From Phoebastria nigripes (Eukaryota; Chordata; Aves; Procellariiformes; Diomedeidae), in assembly GCA_035582835.1 (NCBI GenBank), contig JAYKAV010002972.1, positions 171,933 to 235,932 of the forward strand: 64,000 nucleotides of DNA, in the 5' to 3' direction. The notes below the pieces were generated by a model, which was not told the DNA's origin, did no database searches, and saw only the letters and a program-made list of their open reading frames with translations. Made by a program: the position numbers and the translations under genes. Shown piece after piece: positions 53,330 through 63,372 of this stretch; the stretch's first letter is position 1, and each line of letters begins with the position of its first letter.

Positions 53330-53500
53330 CTGTTCTGAGGATGCAGGCACCCCCATGGCATATGAAAAGGTGTGTCGCATCTTGATCACTGAGCAAAAGG
53401 GTTGATAAGCAGTTCTCAGGTGCAGGATGTTGATAGAGTATGCATTTGACAAGTCGAAGGCAAGATTGCATTGCTTATAAAACTGTCTACATTCCAGTAT
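53330..53500 (+). pseudogene. Probable PIF/Harbinger-type transposase remnant
   Basis: Around 53421-53477 the + strand reads CRMLIEYAFDKSKARLHCL, ending at a TAA. This resembles the C-terminal part of Harbinger transposases, where an R-x-x-(I/V)-E-x-A-F-x-x-x-K-A-R-x-x-C-L pattern holds the last catalytic Glu. Just upstream in another frame is RVDKQFSGA, which fits the preceding F-N-x-x-L-S-x-A-R part after a frameshift. Stop codons and frame changes make it non-functional. The identification is from motif memory only and the borders are rough. A Myb-like remnant lies about 0.5 kb downstream on the other strand. Confidence 0.38.
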
Positions 53501-53910
53501 GTGAAACAGCAACTATATAATGGTGTCGGGAACTTTTTTTCACCCCCCAAGAATCTCCTTAAGTAACCACATATTTATGGCCCATTGTAAGTTAACTACT
53601 GCCTCTCATGTGATAGGGGCTGAGCTTAAAGAAGCAATAAGGCTAAAGGGTCCTCACATTATTGCATTTCAGGATTACATTCAAAAGATGCTGGGATGAA
53701 CAATGTAATTTACAATGAACTGTCATAGCAAATAAAAGGATAAAACTACACTATCACTTACATGCTTGAGTGGAATACTGTTAAAGCTTTGCATATAGTT
53801 ACTTGACTCTGAGAATGCACAAACCAATACAATTTACAACAATTTTGTTGATATTTTTTAAGAGAACAGTAGAAAATAGTGGAAATAAATTGAGTGCTAG
53901 TAATTACTGA

Positions 53911-54171
53911 TTATTCAGTAATAAAACTGGATGTCACAAGTATTCCTTTTTCCTTGCCTTGCAGTTGCATGGGGTAGAGTGAACCATCGCTGCTCAAGAG
54001 CCAGTCATGCATGACTCTGGGCTCTGTACTCAGGACAGTGGCGAGTATCTGGCCAAACTCCTTGTAGTAGGGGCAGGTAGATGGGGAGCTGCTGGACTTG
54101 TGGTTATCTTCCTTTGCACTGTGGTAGGCTCTAGAAGTTTTTAATACACTCTTACTACATGGGACATCCAT
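53911..54171 (-). pseudogene. Probable Myb/SANT-like (trihelix) protein remnant
   Basis: The minus strand is open for 86 codons. Residues from about 14 onward read RAYHSAKEDNHKSSSSPS then TCPYYKEFGQIL. The combination of a Tyr-containing third helix, a K-x-x-N-x-K-S linker and a T-C-P-(Y/F)-(Y/F)-x-E-(L/F)-x-x-I-L motif is typical of transposon-derived Myb/SANT-like DNA-binding proteins, which accompany Harbinger transposases and also occur in MSANTD and zinc-finger/SCAN genes. The start of the domain (first two helices with tryptophans) is not recognisable upstream. Probably a decayed accessory gene of the same element as 53330-53500. Confidence 0.42.
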
Positions 54172-54989
54172 TTAATCTCTCCACCAGCTATTTAAGATGC
54201 TTTCATACAAATGATGATTTTGAGTCATCTCAAAATCACATTATTTGCTGTAGTTACATCAAAATGACTGTTGTAGTCCTGTAGCCAGCTTGTTGCACCA
54301 GAGCAGCATGTTCTAGAGCTTTCTGACTAAAGGCTTTCTGGCTGTACACTTCGTGCCAAAGTGGAGGTGCCATTTGGAGTGAATGTGTTGACAGATGAGC
54401 AGCTCCTGAAGCTTTGGAGGTGAATAGAAAGTACAGGATAAAGATATTGTGGGGTGGTATTGGGGAGTTATTAAACTTTAGTCCTGCTACCTTGTCTTTA
54501 ACTGTATCTTCACCGCCAGATAGAAGAGTCAGAACCTACTGAGAAGCCTGAGGTTTGCTTCTAGTCTTTATCCAGGAAAGCAAACCAGGTTCACAGGATT
54601 CACTAATCTGGGTGTAAAGAGTGTTTGAGAGGACTTTGGGCTGAAGAGTTTGGGTTAAGGCATGCAACTCAGATTGACTTCTAATTTAGCATCCTGATAG
54701 TGGTAATTTCATGCACTCCTGTATCAGTTTTATATTCATTCTAGAGCAGTGAGATATATCTGACTGCTAGTGCCATTAGTGTTTAATTTGTAATTTTGCT
54801 GTGTCTACTCATACGTCTAAAATCATCTCCATGCACATTGTCCTTGCAGAAACATCTTTTAGCGCTTCTTGTTTGTTTGTTATCATTGCACACTTTCCCT
54901 TCATTACTCTCCTCCACTTTTTTCTTTCTTACCTTTTTACTTTTCTTCAACTGTCAGTGGAATTATTGTCTTCCTGTCTCCATATTCAG

Positions 54990-55070
54990 GTAGTGTCAGT
55001 GGCTGAGTATCACCGCAGGATCGATGCTCTAAATAGCGAAGAACTGCGCACACTCTGCAGACGTCTCCAG
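54990..55070 (+). CDS. OXR1: OXR1 81-nt exon, likely cassette
   Basis: 81 nt, 27 codons, phase 0 at both ends. The translation is VVSVAEYHRRIDALNSEELR then TLCRRLQ, one predicted amphipathic helix with the known OXR1 sequence. Because the previous exon ends in Glu at a codon boundary and the next begins with Ile in phase 0, leaving it out joins WE directly to ITTRED. OXR1 isoforms with and without this segment are known in mammals. The acceptor follows a very long pyrimidine-rich tract (about 54880-54989), and the donor CAG|GTGCCC departs from the GTRAGT consensus, both usual for a regulated exon. An in-frame reading into the intron ends after a few codons. Confidence 0.93.
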
Positions 55071-56520
55071 GTGCCCTCTTCAGTAGTTTAAATCCCATCT
55101 CCAGATACTAAAACATCTTTCTTTGTAGTGTCTTCGATCAGGGCAAGTCCCACACTCAGTGGGTTTGTCTTGTCTACAGCACTACAAGGATCCAGCAGAA
55201 AATTCCTTTGTTTTGGATGTATTTAATTGTGCAATGCTATGATGGAATCGGTAATTTTGTGATGGAATTATTACTTCCAACTCTTTCAAACAGGAATTTT
55301 CTGTCAGAATTTGAAAATTTGTTCTCAGTACTGCTTGACTTGGAGTGATGTGTTTTAACTTCCACTTTAGACTGGTGTGTTGTGTTAGATAGAAGCTTTC
55401 CTAAAAAGAATGCAAACCAGGTGAAGAATCCAAAACCTTGTTGCATGGGTGTTTAATTTTATATAGGAATCTTTCATCAAGAATCTCACAGTACTTGGCA
55501 AGTATGAAGCTTCACAACTTCTGTGGAATAGGTAAGTATTTTTTCAGTTATGCAAGCAGGTAACTGAGGCAGTTCGACACGCAAAGATCATACACATGGA
55601 GCTGGTAATGGAACTGTCTGTTCCAAAAACAGTACTTTGAAAACAGTACTTCGGTTTGAATTTTTGACCATTTACTGATCTGGACTTAAACTGATATTTG
55701 CATTCTCTTTAGGTGTTTCTTAGTTCTTTGACAATTATAAAATTGTTAGCTGCTGTGTACATCATAAATAACTTACTGATGGAAAGCATAGCTTAGAACT
55801 CCTTAGAAGCATTGAGTATTTTGTTTTCCTGTAGTAATTGGCTGCTGAAACTGTAAAAAGTTTCAGTTCTGTTTTTTTACTTTGATCTTGGCTTTTTTTC
55901 ACCTATTATGTAATTACACATAAAAACATTTTCTTAGCTCTTNTATTTCTGTTTGTTCAATAATCAGTAATTAATTGCTTTAAAATGTTTTGTAAGTAGT
56001 ACGGTTACGTAAATCAATAATGAGCATGAACCCAAAAGCTGCAGTTCTACTTCTATGGGAAAATCAGAAATTCTGCAAAAAAAAAAATTTTCATTCTCAC
56101 TTGAGAACAAAACAGTTCTGTTTCTGGCAAGTGATGGTAGAGAATCCTTGTATTAATATCCTGGAAGTGCAAGAGCTCTTTCCAAATACCTTTCACCTGG
56201 AATGCCCAAACTCAGGGTTTAGGCTGACTTGAAAAAATTGATGTGATGGGCTGGAGCCTATAAACTCTCTACTCTGAGGCCATTGAAGTGTTTGTGGTGT
56301 AGACTGCATGGCAGTTACTAACCTCGGAAGCCCCTGGAATCAGACTACAGGTCAGTCTACTCTGTCAACGTTTTGCGGGAAATAAATTTGCAAGTTTCAA
56401 AACTGCACTGTGTTCTGTCAAACAGATACCTTTGAACAGATGTATGTCTTTGTCCACTTCTACAAAGCAGTGTTCTTCCTAGAAGAAAGTTGCTTTACTG
56501 TAATATTAATTAAAAAAAGG

Positions 56521-56611
56521 CAAAAAATCCAACCAAAAAAAAAAAAAAACCAACCCACCCAAACAAACAAAAAATAAAATAAAATAAAAAAACCCACAAC
56601 CCACACACACC
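56521..56611. repeat. A/C-rich low-complexity tract
   Basis: A-runs mixed with CCAACC, CCCAAACAAACA and (AAAAT)n, ending in ACACACACC. Same sequence class as the G/T tracts, inverted. Confidence 0.85.
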
Positions 56612-57470
56612 ACTTCTTCAATCCAAATTGTTCATGTTTTGCATGGTGCAATTTAATCAGAATTAAAGAATAACAAAGGGAATAAGCTTTCTGCTGTACA
56701 CTTGAACAATGCTGAGCGCTTATGGAGTTGAAGTAGTATATAATGTATGAAAGGCATTTGAGGTGGAAAAGAGTTGGACTACCAAATAACATGTTTTATA
56801 GATGGCACTCTATAATGGCAGTCTGTAGGTCATCTTTTTGTACGTGAAGCTGTATAGATAAATGTGTATACTTTTTTTTGTTATGATATGGAAATTAGTG
56901 CATAGTTTACATTGGAAATGCTTGTTACCTTCCATTGAAAAATGGAAGGCTTGAGCTTTTTACTTGCTTGATACTCACTTTCTTTAAGCACACCTTTTCT
57001 TGAATTAAGAATTAATACTGTAATTAAGTTATTGTATGAATATACTTTGATACTTTGACTTTATAAGCCTATTTTTAAGCAACAGGAGTTTGTGATAGTA
57101 ACTTTTTTCATAGTTCTTGAGGGAGAGGAAAGGGATATCCTTTTTTTCAGCTCAGGTGGCTGTATTTGTTTAAATAGTCTTATCTGTATTTTAGAGTTTT
57201 CTTTGATTTGGCTTTTCTTTTGTTCACTAAGAAAGCTCTCCACAAAATCTTGGCAAAGTTTCTCATGGTGGTATGTGAAATACCATAGTTGTCCTGTATG
57301 TTTAGAGTGTGAAGTATGTGGCAAACACTGGTGGTTATTCTGGAGTTGGCAGGTGGTTTTGGCAGGTATTTTCAGAATTCAGGCTTTAAATAACTTGGAC
57401 AGTCTGTTTGGACTTTCAGTGAAGCTTGGTTCAGGCTGATAAATTATTCAGATATACTCATTCTTGTTAA

Positions 57471-57546
57471 GTGTTTTTTCGTTGGGTTTTTTTTGTTGTT
57501 GGGTTTTTTTGGTTGGGTTTGGTTTTTGGTGTTTTGTTTGTTTTTT
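57471..57546. repeat. G/T-rich low-complexity tract
   Basis: GTTGGGTTTTTTTTGTTGTT followed by further GGG/T-run units and TTTTGTTTGTTTTTT. Confidence 0.85.
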
Positions 57547-58300
57547 AGCAAGTCTCTCAACATTTTAATGAGTCTTGCTGCAGTGGTTTAAGTTACTAAC
57601 TTCCTGCGCTTTGTCCTACTCCTCTGTCAGATTTCACTGTCCCCACAGGAAGTTTTAACCATCCCTGCAGCAAGATTTATAGAAGGAAACCTGTTTGGGT
57701 CTCAGCTAGTCTAGTTCTCAACATGTGGCTCTTTAGCTTGAAAGAGCCAGTGAATGTGGACTAGGGTAAGAAGGTGTCGTAAACTATGATATCTGATGAG
57801 AAATTTTGTGGCCTTTTGCTGCCTCCACTAAATGGTGATCTACAACAACTCAATAGGGTGGATGTATGCAGCAGTTAGTTTAAACTACTACAGGATCTTC
57901 ATGCATACTGCATCTTTGCCAGACGCCAAAGCTCACTATGCAGCATAAGTATCACTGCTGCTTTTCCCTCCCCACCCTCTCAATTCTTTCTTCTTTGATT
58001 CCCATAAGTACTCCAGCAGATCAGCTTATGGAGCAGCAATATTCCTCGGGCTCCATTCAGATGCTTTACTCGAAATATGTGACAGCAGTCTTTCCATGTC
58101 TACTACATATCTGAAAACTTTCACAAGTACTCTAAACTACTGAGAAATGTCTATGTTGAAGCTTCAATTCCTTTTCTGTCTGGGTTTTTTAATTACATTT
58201 AATGTAAATGCTATGTTAGTATTAAAATGCAAGCACTTTGTAAGCTGNCCTCTGAGAAGCATAAAAGCATTTGAAGTCCTTCAGCTGTGTATGAGGACTC

Positions 58301-58419
58301 TTTTTGGGTTTGGTTTTTTTTGTTTGTTTGTTTGGTGTTTTTTGGGTTTTTTTGTTTGTGGGTTGGTTTTTTTTGTTGTGTGGGGTTTGTTTTGGGTTTT
58401 TTTGTTTGTTTGTTTGTTT
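58301..58419. repeat. G/T-rich low-complexity tract
   Basis: About 120 nt of G and T only, with GTTTGTTTGTTTG, GGGTTTTTTTG and GGGG units. It ends 240 nt upstream of an OXR1 exon. Confidence 0.85.
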
Positions 58420-58657
58420 AAGCATAAAACCATAGCTTTCTTCTGAGTAGGTGTCTGTGTAATTTATTGTTAGTATATAGTTGAGTACCGGCTTGCTATT
58501 GGAAGTAGTGGAAATCTTGGTCAGATCAAATCTAACAGACTTAACTTTTGAAGGAGTTGTGTAACTGTAAATTAGTAACTGCGTGATCTTAAACCTGCAG
58601 AGTTTGTCTTCGCTGCCAATAGAATTGTGAATACTTATTTTCTTGTTCTTTTTGTAG

Positions 58658-58783
58658 ATAACAACAAGAGAAGATATCAACTCAAAACAGGCAACAAATA
58701 TCAAAACAGACCTGGAGCCTGAAGCATTCCGGCCAAATCTTAGCGATCCCAGTGAATTACTACAGCCAGAACAAATTGAAAAG
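58658..58783 (+). CDS. OXR1: OXR1 exon: linker into the TLDc domain
   Basis: 126 nt, 42 codons, phase 0 at both ends. It reads ITTREDINSKQATNIKTDLE, PEAFRPNLSDPSELLQPEQI, EK. The FRPNLSDPSELL segment is the conserved lead-in of the OXR1 TLDc domain, in which a helix packs on the globular domain; TLDc is the module that binds V-ATPase and carries the antioxidant function. Acceptor TTCTTTTTGTAG, donor AAG|GTATTA. Confidence 0.96.
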
Positions 58784-59508
58784 GTATTAACTTACATTAA
58801 TGTACAATACTAAAGAATGACATATATATCACAAATGCTATGACCATAGTGTAAAACACACCAGGAGGAAGACCTTGTGTGATATTAAATGCCTAAGCAC
58901 AACACAATTCATAGCTAAAATGTTGCCTTTATTTCTTATCATAAGTTTCAGTACACCGTGACCACACTAGTCTGTGTCCTTGCCCTTATTTCATTCTTCC
59001 TTGAAAACAGCTTGGCTTTCACTGCAGTTCTTGCTGTCCAGACCACAGTCATTAAATGTGTTTATTGAAGGTTTGAATCAAGGCTGATTGCATTCAAAGA
59101 CACAGGAACAGGAGAGCAAGCATCCCTTACCCTTCAGCTTGTTACCTGTTGACTTGAGCGATCTAGTTCCCCGGTACTGAGACGTAGTATTGTTATGCAA
59201 GAATAACTATGTGGTTTTACTGTCTTTAGATAAACCTTTTAGAGACCTTACCAAACACATGTTCTTCAGTTGGTAAATCATTCTTCTCCTGCAGGTCACT
59301 GGTAGAGGTAGGAAAAGAAACCAGCTTGAGAGACCAGGGATAGAAAATATACATGTGAAACTCTAAAGTTGGTCTGAAGTTTTAAACTAGCTTTTAAGGC
59401 CACTTGTAGTAGTTCAGAAGAACATAATCAGCTTTCATTTATATGTAATATATTCTTAAAAATAGTAAAAAATTTATTAAATGAGAGTTGTCATTACCTT
59501 GTTAACAG
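58784..59508 (+). other. OXR1 intron (725 nt)
   Basis: GTATTA donor and TTGTTAACAG acceptor. Unique sequence, nothing recognised. Confidence 0.85.
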
Positions 59509-59661
59509 CTCACAAAGTCTCTTCCACCACGGACCATTGGATATCCATGGACTCTCGTATACAGTACTGCAAAGCATGGCATGAGCTTGAAGACTTTGTA
59601 TCGAACTATGCTGGGATTAGACACACCTGTGCTGTTGGTTATCAAGGACAGTGATGGACAG
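59509..59661 (+). CDS. OXR1: OXR1 exon: TLDc domain, first part
   Basis: 153 nt, 51 codons, phase 0 at both ends. It reads LTKSLPPRTIGYPWTLVYST, AKHGMSLKTLYRTMLGLDTP, VLLVIKDSDGQ. These are hallmark TLDc elements: LPPRTIGYPW, W-x-L-x-Y-S-T-x-x-H-G-x-S-L-x-T-L-Y and the strand VLLVIKD. The S-T-A-K-H-G-M-S loop differs slightly from the mammalian G-T-G-K-H-G-T-S. Acceptor ACAG|CTC, donor CAG|GTAGGA. Confidence 0.97.
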
Positions 59662-62600
59662 GTAGGAAAATGTTTGCATGGAGGTAAGGGACCGATCAAG
59701 AAAAACTGTTTGAGTAGTATAAAGGAATAGCTGACACGTCAGTCCATCATGGGAGATAAAATTGTGTGCATCAAGCTCGTTTTCTCCTTGATAGTTACAT
59801 AGAGGCTTTTAAAAACATGTTTTACTGTCAAGCAGTCCTCTGACATACTACATTTCTAGGAAATACTTTAATGATACAAGTTCACTGTCACAATGCATGA
59901 GTCTCATAATACCCAATTACTGAATTTACTTTTAATATTCTTTTTTTAGTGCACTTAAAGCATGAGAAATGTAGTCTCTAAAACTTTCTGATGCTGGAAG
60001 ATCTTACTGAGTTGGAATGTCATTGCCAGCTGCGGCCAGTGCTTCTTGGTACATTCTGTGGCTGCAGCCAACATCTCTCTCCCGTTCAAGGGCTGCGGGA
60101 TCTTTGCTGCATAATGAATTTTTGTTCCTTGAGTCTCTGTAGTTGTGCTCTATTCTCCTTTGACTGGGGTATGAATTCCAGAAAATGGATCACATCTCAC
60201 CATTTGAATAGCAAGCATCTTCTCTTGAGTATTCTAATAACAAGGGAACGTTACAGGCAGCATGAGACACCGATTCTTTCTTTCTGAAACTTCTGTGCTC
60301 TCTTGTGGAAGCAAGTTACTGCTGTCATGAAGAATTGAGAGAACCACTGCAAAATTTGTGGCATTTACTTCACTTATCTGTCCCACTTCGGTAACCACTG
60401 TTTTTATTTTCAGGAAGCACGGGCTCATATTACCTCATATCATTCAGGGGGTCTGAAAACTGTAAATGAAGGCTATGTTTTCTAATTCAAGTCACAACTT
60501 GTTTTTTCCTTCCGTTTCCTGCCTCAGGGATCCCTTAAAAAGAAAAATCCCTTCTAAATCTCTGCTAGTAGAGCACTCTTTCCCGGAAGTTCTTTAAAAG
60601 GGANCTTTTCTTCATTTACTTTTTCGTCTTGAAGATAAAAACTATTCAATAGACTTGAGATGTCTCAACAGACCCGTCAGCCTTTTAAATGTACTTTGGT
60701 AACTTTCCTTCTCCGATTCCCTTATTAGCTTCTCAAGATTAATTTGTAAGATATCTACTTCCTAGTACCTGGTCATCTGGCCCAGAAAGAAAATGTCCCT
60801 TTTCTGACAAGGCTGTCTTGCCACCAGCATGTAGTATTGTTCTGTTGCTGGAAGTATTCAGATGACTTTCCATATATGAATATCTCAACTTGCATGTTCA
60901 AAAAGTGTCATGGTTGCCCAACCAAAACAGGGAGTTCATAGACATGTCATAATTTTTTTGTGAAACAAACCATGATGAATCTCAACTTACAGGCTCATGC
61001 CCAGGATCACATATGAAAGCATTCCTTGGACTTTTGGGACAAGTAGCCACCTGAACTTACATCTTTCACAGTGTATGCCAGATCTTACCTAGGTTCCACA
61101 CAAGCGTGGGTGAAATCCGTGTGTATTCAGCGTGCAACGTATACTACAGAAAGAAAGGTTCAGACAAGTTTTATGTGCTGAGTCCTTCAGTAAATGTCTG
61201 TGCAAAAAAAAGGATTGGGCTAGTTCTCCTGTGAGCTTGCATTAAAACAGAGGTACAGAAACTTGCACCTCAGTTCATGGAACTTCAAACTTTTAGACTG
61301 AATTTGCTGTTTAACAATGCATCTGAAACTGATACAGGTCTCTGAAAAGTGAGCACCTTTAGCTGACTGTGATACTTTTTCATCACTTTGTCAAGTAAGT
61401 TTAAAAATTCCTCCAGAGAATCAGATTTTTAGAGTCTAAATACTTGTCGCATGTATGCTCAAAGGTAATTCTCTTCATTTAAGTAAAGGAACAGTTTTAC
61501 ACATGAGTAAAGTATCTTGTCAGTGTAGTGATATTTTGTTCTTAAAAAAAATACATAATATAAATAAATGAAGTAGTAATAATAATATAAGGAAGCTTCT
61601 GTAGGTGTTATGGCTTAAAGGAAGTTCAGCATGTAAGTCCTACCTCTCTTTTGCTCTGTAACAATGGGGTCCCAACAGTGACTTCTAAAATGTGCAGTAC
61701 TACCTGCATCAAATTAATTTTGTTTGCTATTGTGCATACTTTTTTCAAAATTATTAAAAGTTTTTATTGCAAGAGACTAGTGCTTGAATTCAACAAAGAA
61801 ATTCCAAAACATCTGCTATTGGCATGATTGATCAGTTAGACTTAAGACACAGTCTGATGTGCATTATCAGGATGTTTGAAGAAAATTATCCCTGATGTTC
61901 TTTAGAAGACTAGCAATTTTTTTTCTCATAACCAGTCAGTGGAAGATTGTGTATTGAAGGGAGGAGGGTGTTTTGTCTCATAATGAGCACATCTTTTCTT
62001 TACATGACTCTTCTTTCAGGCTTGCTATCTTTTATTTCAGTTAGAAGTTTCTGAACAAGAAACTTTCTGGACCACATAAAATTCCTGAGAAATAAGGAAT
62101 TTTCTAACAATGATTGTTCTGAACTGGTAGGTCAAAATTGAGTTGGGGCAGTCTTCATACAGCTATCAAGCATCTAATATAATTCTTGAGCTCCTGATCT
62201 GAAGTTCATGCTCACCTAGTTTGGTGTTTAACAGCTACTGTAGAGCTCAACATGGAAAGGAATGCTTGGAAAACCTACCTACGGCCAAGGAGTTTCTTAG
62301 GATGGGCATAAGAAAATAGTTTCTACTTTATATCCTGAACATAATCCAAGTCAGGACACTAGCTTTAATGTCTCACTCTCATCAGTCCCATGCTTCTCAA
62401 ACTCACTGTTTAATGTGACAAAAACACAGAAAATTCATTTTGTTTTTTTTCTTTCTCATACAGACAAATGAGAGTGCGCTAGAGGAGTGCTTTGGTACTT
62501 AGATCTACTCTGCTGTTGCTTGTTGAAACAAGCTTCCTCCTAGCAACAGAAATACTGATTTTGGGAGGGTTGTACTTCATGGGGTATAGTTGATTTTGTT

Positions 62601-63276
62601 TTAATATGCAGGGTTGGTTTTTTTTTTTTTTTTTTTTTTCCTAGTTATTCTAGTTCCTAAGAAATTGATACTACTTTAATCAGATTTAAAAATCCAATAA
62701 TCAGTCCTTAGACCTTTTTAACTACTGTTGTAATGTTCTTATTACTGAATACTATAAATACTTTTACTTCCCAGCAAAGGCTTAGTTAAAATCTGTCTCT
62801 GTTGTAAGACAGGGTAACCAGTGCTTACCTGTTATTTGGATTGGAATGAATAAATTACATGAAAAATAACAACTCATTTACAGCTAGGAACTTGCTGAAA
62901 ATAGCCTAGATGAAGTGGAAGAGGAGGTACATATGAAGGAGCAGAACCTTTTGATATGACACTTTAAAAATATGTACATTGTTTCTGAGAATTTCCTGAA
63001 TTTAGTTTTTATCCCTTTGATTTTTTTTTTTTTAACTATGTTCACTTTTTACTGAGAAAGGGTCCTCTTACCTTCTTTTTATTGTACCACAAAGCACCAT
63101 ACCATATCTCAATCAATGCACTTGGAACTGTGATACCATGTAAGGCTTATCCTGTAGTGAATTCCAAATCTGGCAAAGTTTACAGCCTGACTTGTTAATC
63201 AGTTACTGTCATTAGAGATTCTCAGGTGCTGTGTAGTTTTTCTTAAGTATTTTCTCTTGCATGTTTTTGCTTACAG
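59662..63276 (+). other. OXR1 intron
   Basis: GTAGGA donor, TTGCTTACAG acceptor. It contains a T-run at about 62617-62639 and AT-rich unique sequence. A 98-codon open frame at 59991-60287 has no recognisable similarity. Confidence 0.85.
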
Positions 63277-63372
63277 GTTTTTGGTGCACTAGCATCTGAA
63301 CCATTTAAAGTGAGTGATGGCTTTTATGGGACTGGAGAGACCTTTATGTTCACTTTTTCTCCAGATTTTGAG
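63277..63372 (+). CDS. OXR1: OXR1 exon: TLDc domain, middle part
   Basis: 96 nt, 32 codons, phase 0 at both ends. It reads VFGALASEPFKVSDGFYGTG then ETFMFTFSPDFE. The VFGALAS strand and the GFYGTGETF motif are among the best conserved TLDc residues. The remaining TLDc residues (a V-F-x-W-T-G strand, the Gly-rich loop and the C-terminal W-A-F-E) are encoded by exons beyond the window. Acceptor TTGCTTACAG, donor GAG|GTAAGT is a perfect consensus. Confidence 0.97.

Larger units (their letters stand above)
34810..54989 (+). other. OXR1 20-kb intron upstream of the TLDc exons
   Basis: The largest intron in the window (GTAAGG donor, CATATTCAG acceptor). Contents: C-rich tract (35586-35618), perfect inverted repeat (36428-36455), G/T tracts (37981-38100 and 44879-44953), a poly(A)-signal plus A-run (45600-45629), T30 (46280-46309), a GC-richer segment (49240-49800), an assembly gap (49927-49991), an antisense CR1 fragment (52036-52290) and a Harbinger-like remnant (53180-54171). 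No exon with convincing protein similarity was found. Confidence 0.8.
55071..58657 (+). other. OXR1 intron
   Basis: GTGCCC donor, TTTTGTAG acceptor. It contains an A/C-rich tract (56521-56611) and two G/T-rich tracts (57471-57546 and 58301-58419). No other gene is seen. Confidence 0.85.

Noticed and set aside
53177..53512. 111-codon minus-strand frame
   Set aside because: Antisense to the Harbinger-like remnant; the + strand carries the recognisable motif.
58222..58704. 160-codon minus-strand frame rich in K, N, P and T
   Set aside because: Mainly the reverse of the G/T tract at 58301-58419, and it overlaps a real OXR1 exon on the other strand.
59991..60287. 98-codon + strand frame in the intron before the last exon seen
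   Set aside because: No similarity, not compatible with flanking exon phases, and Cys/Leu-rich composition typical of chance frames.
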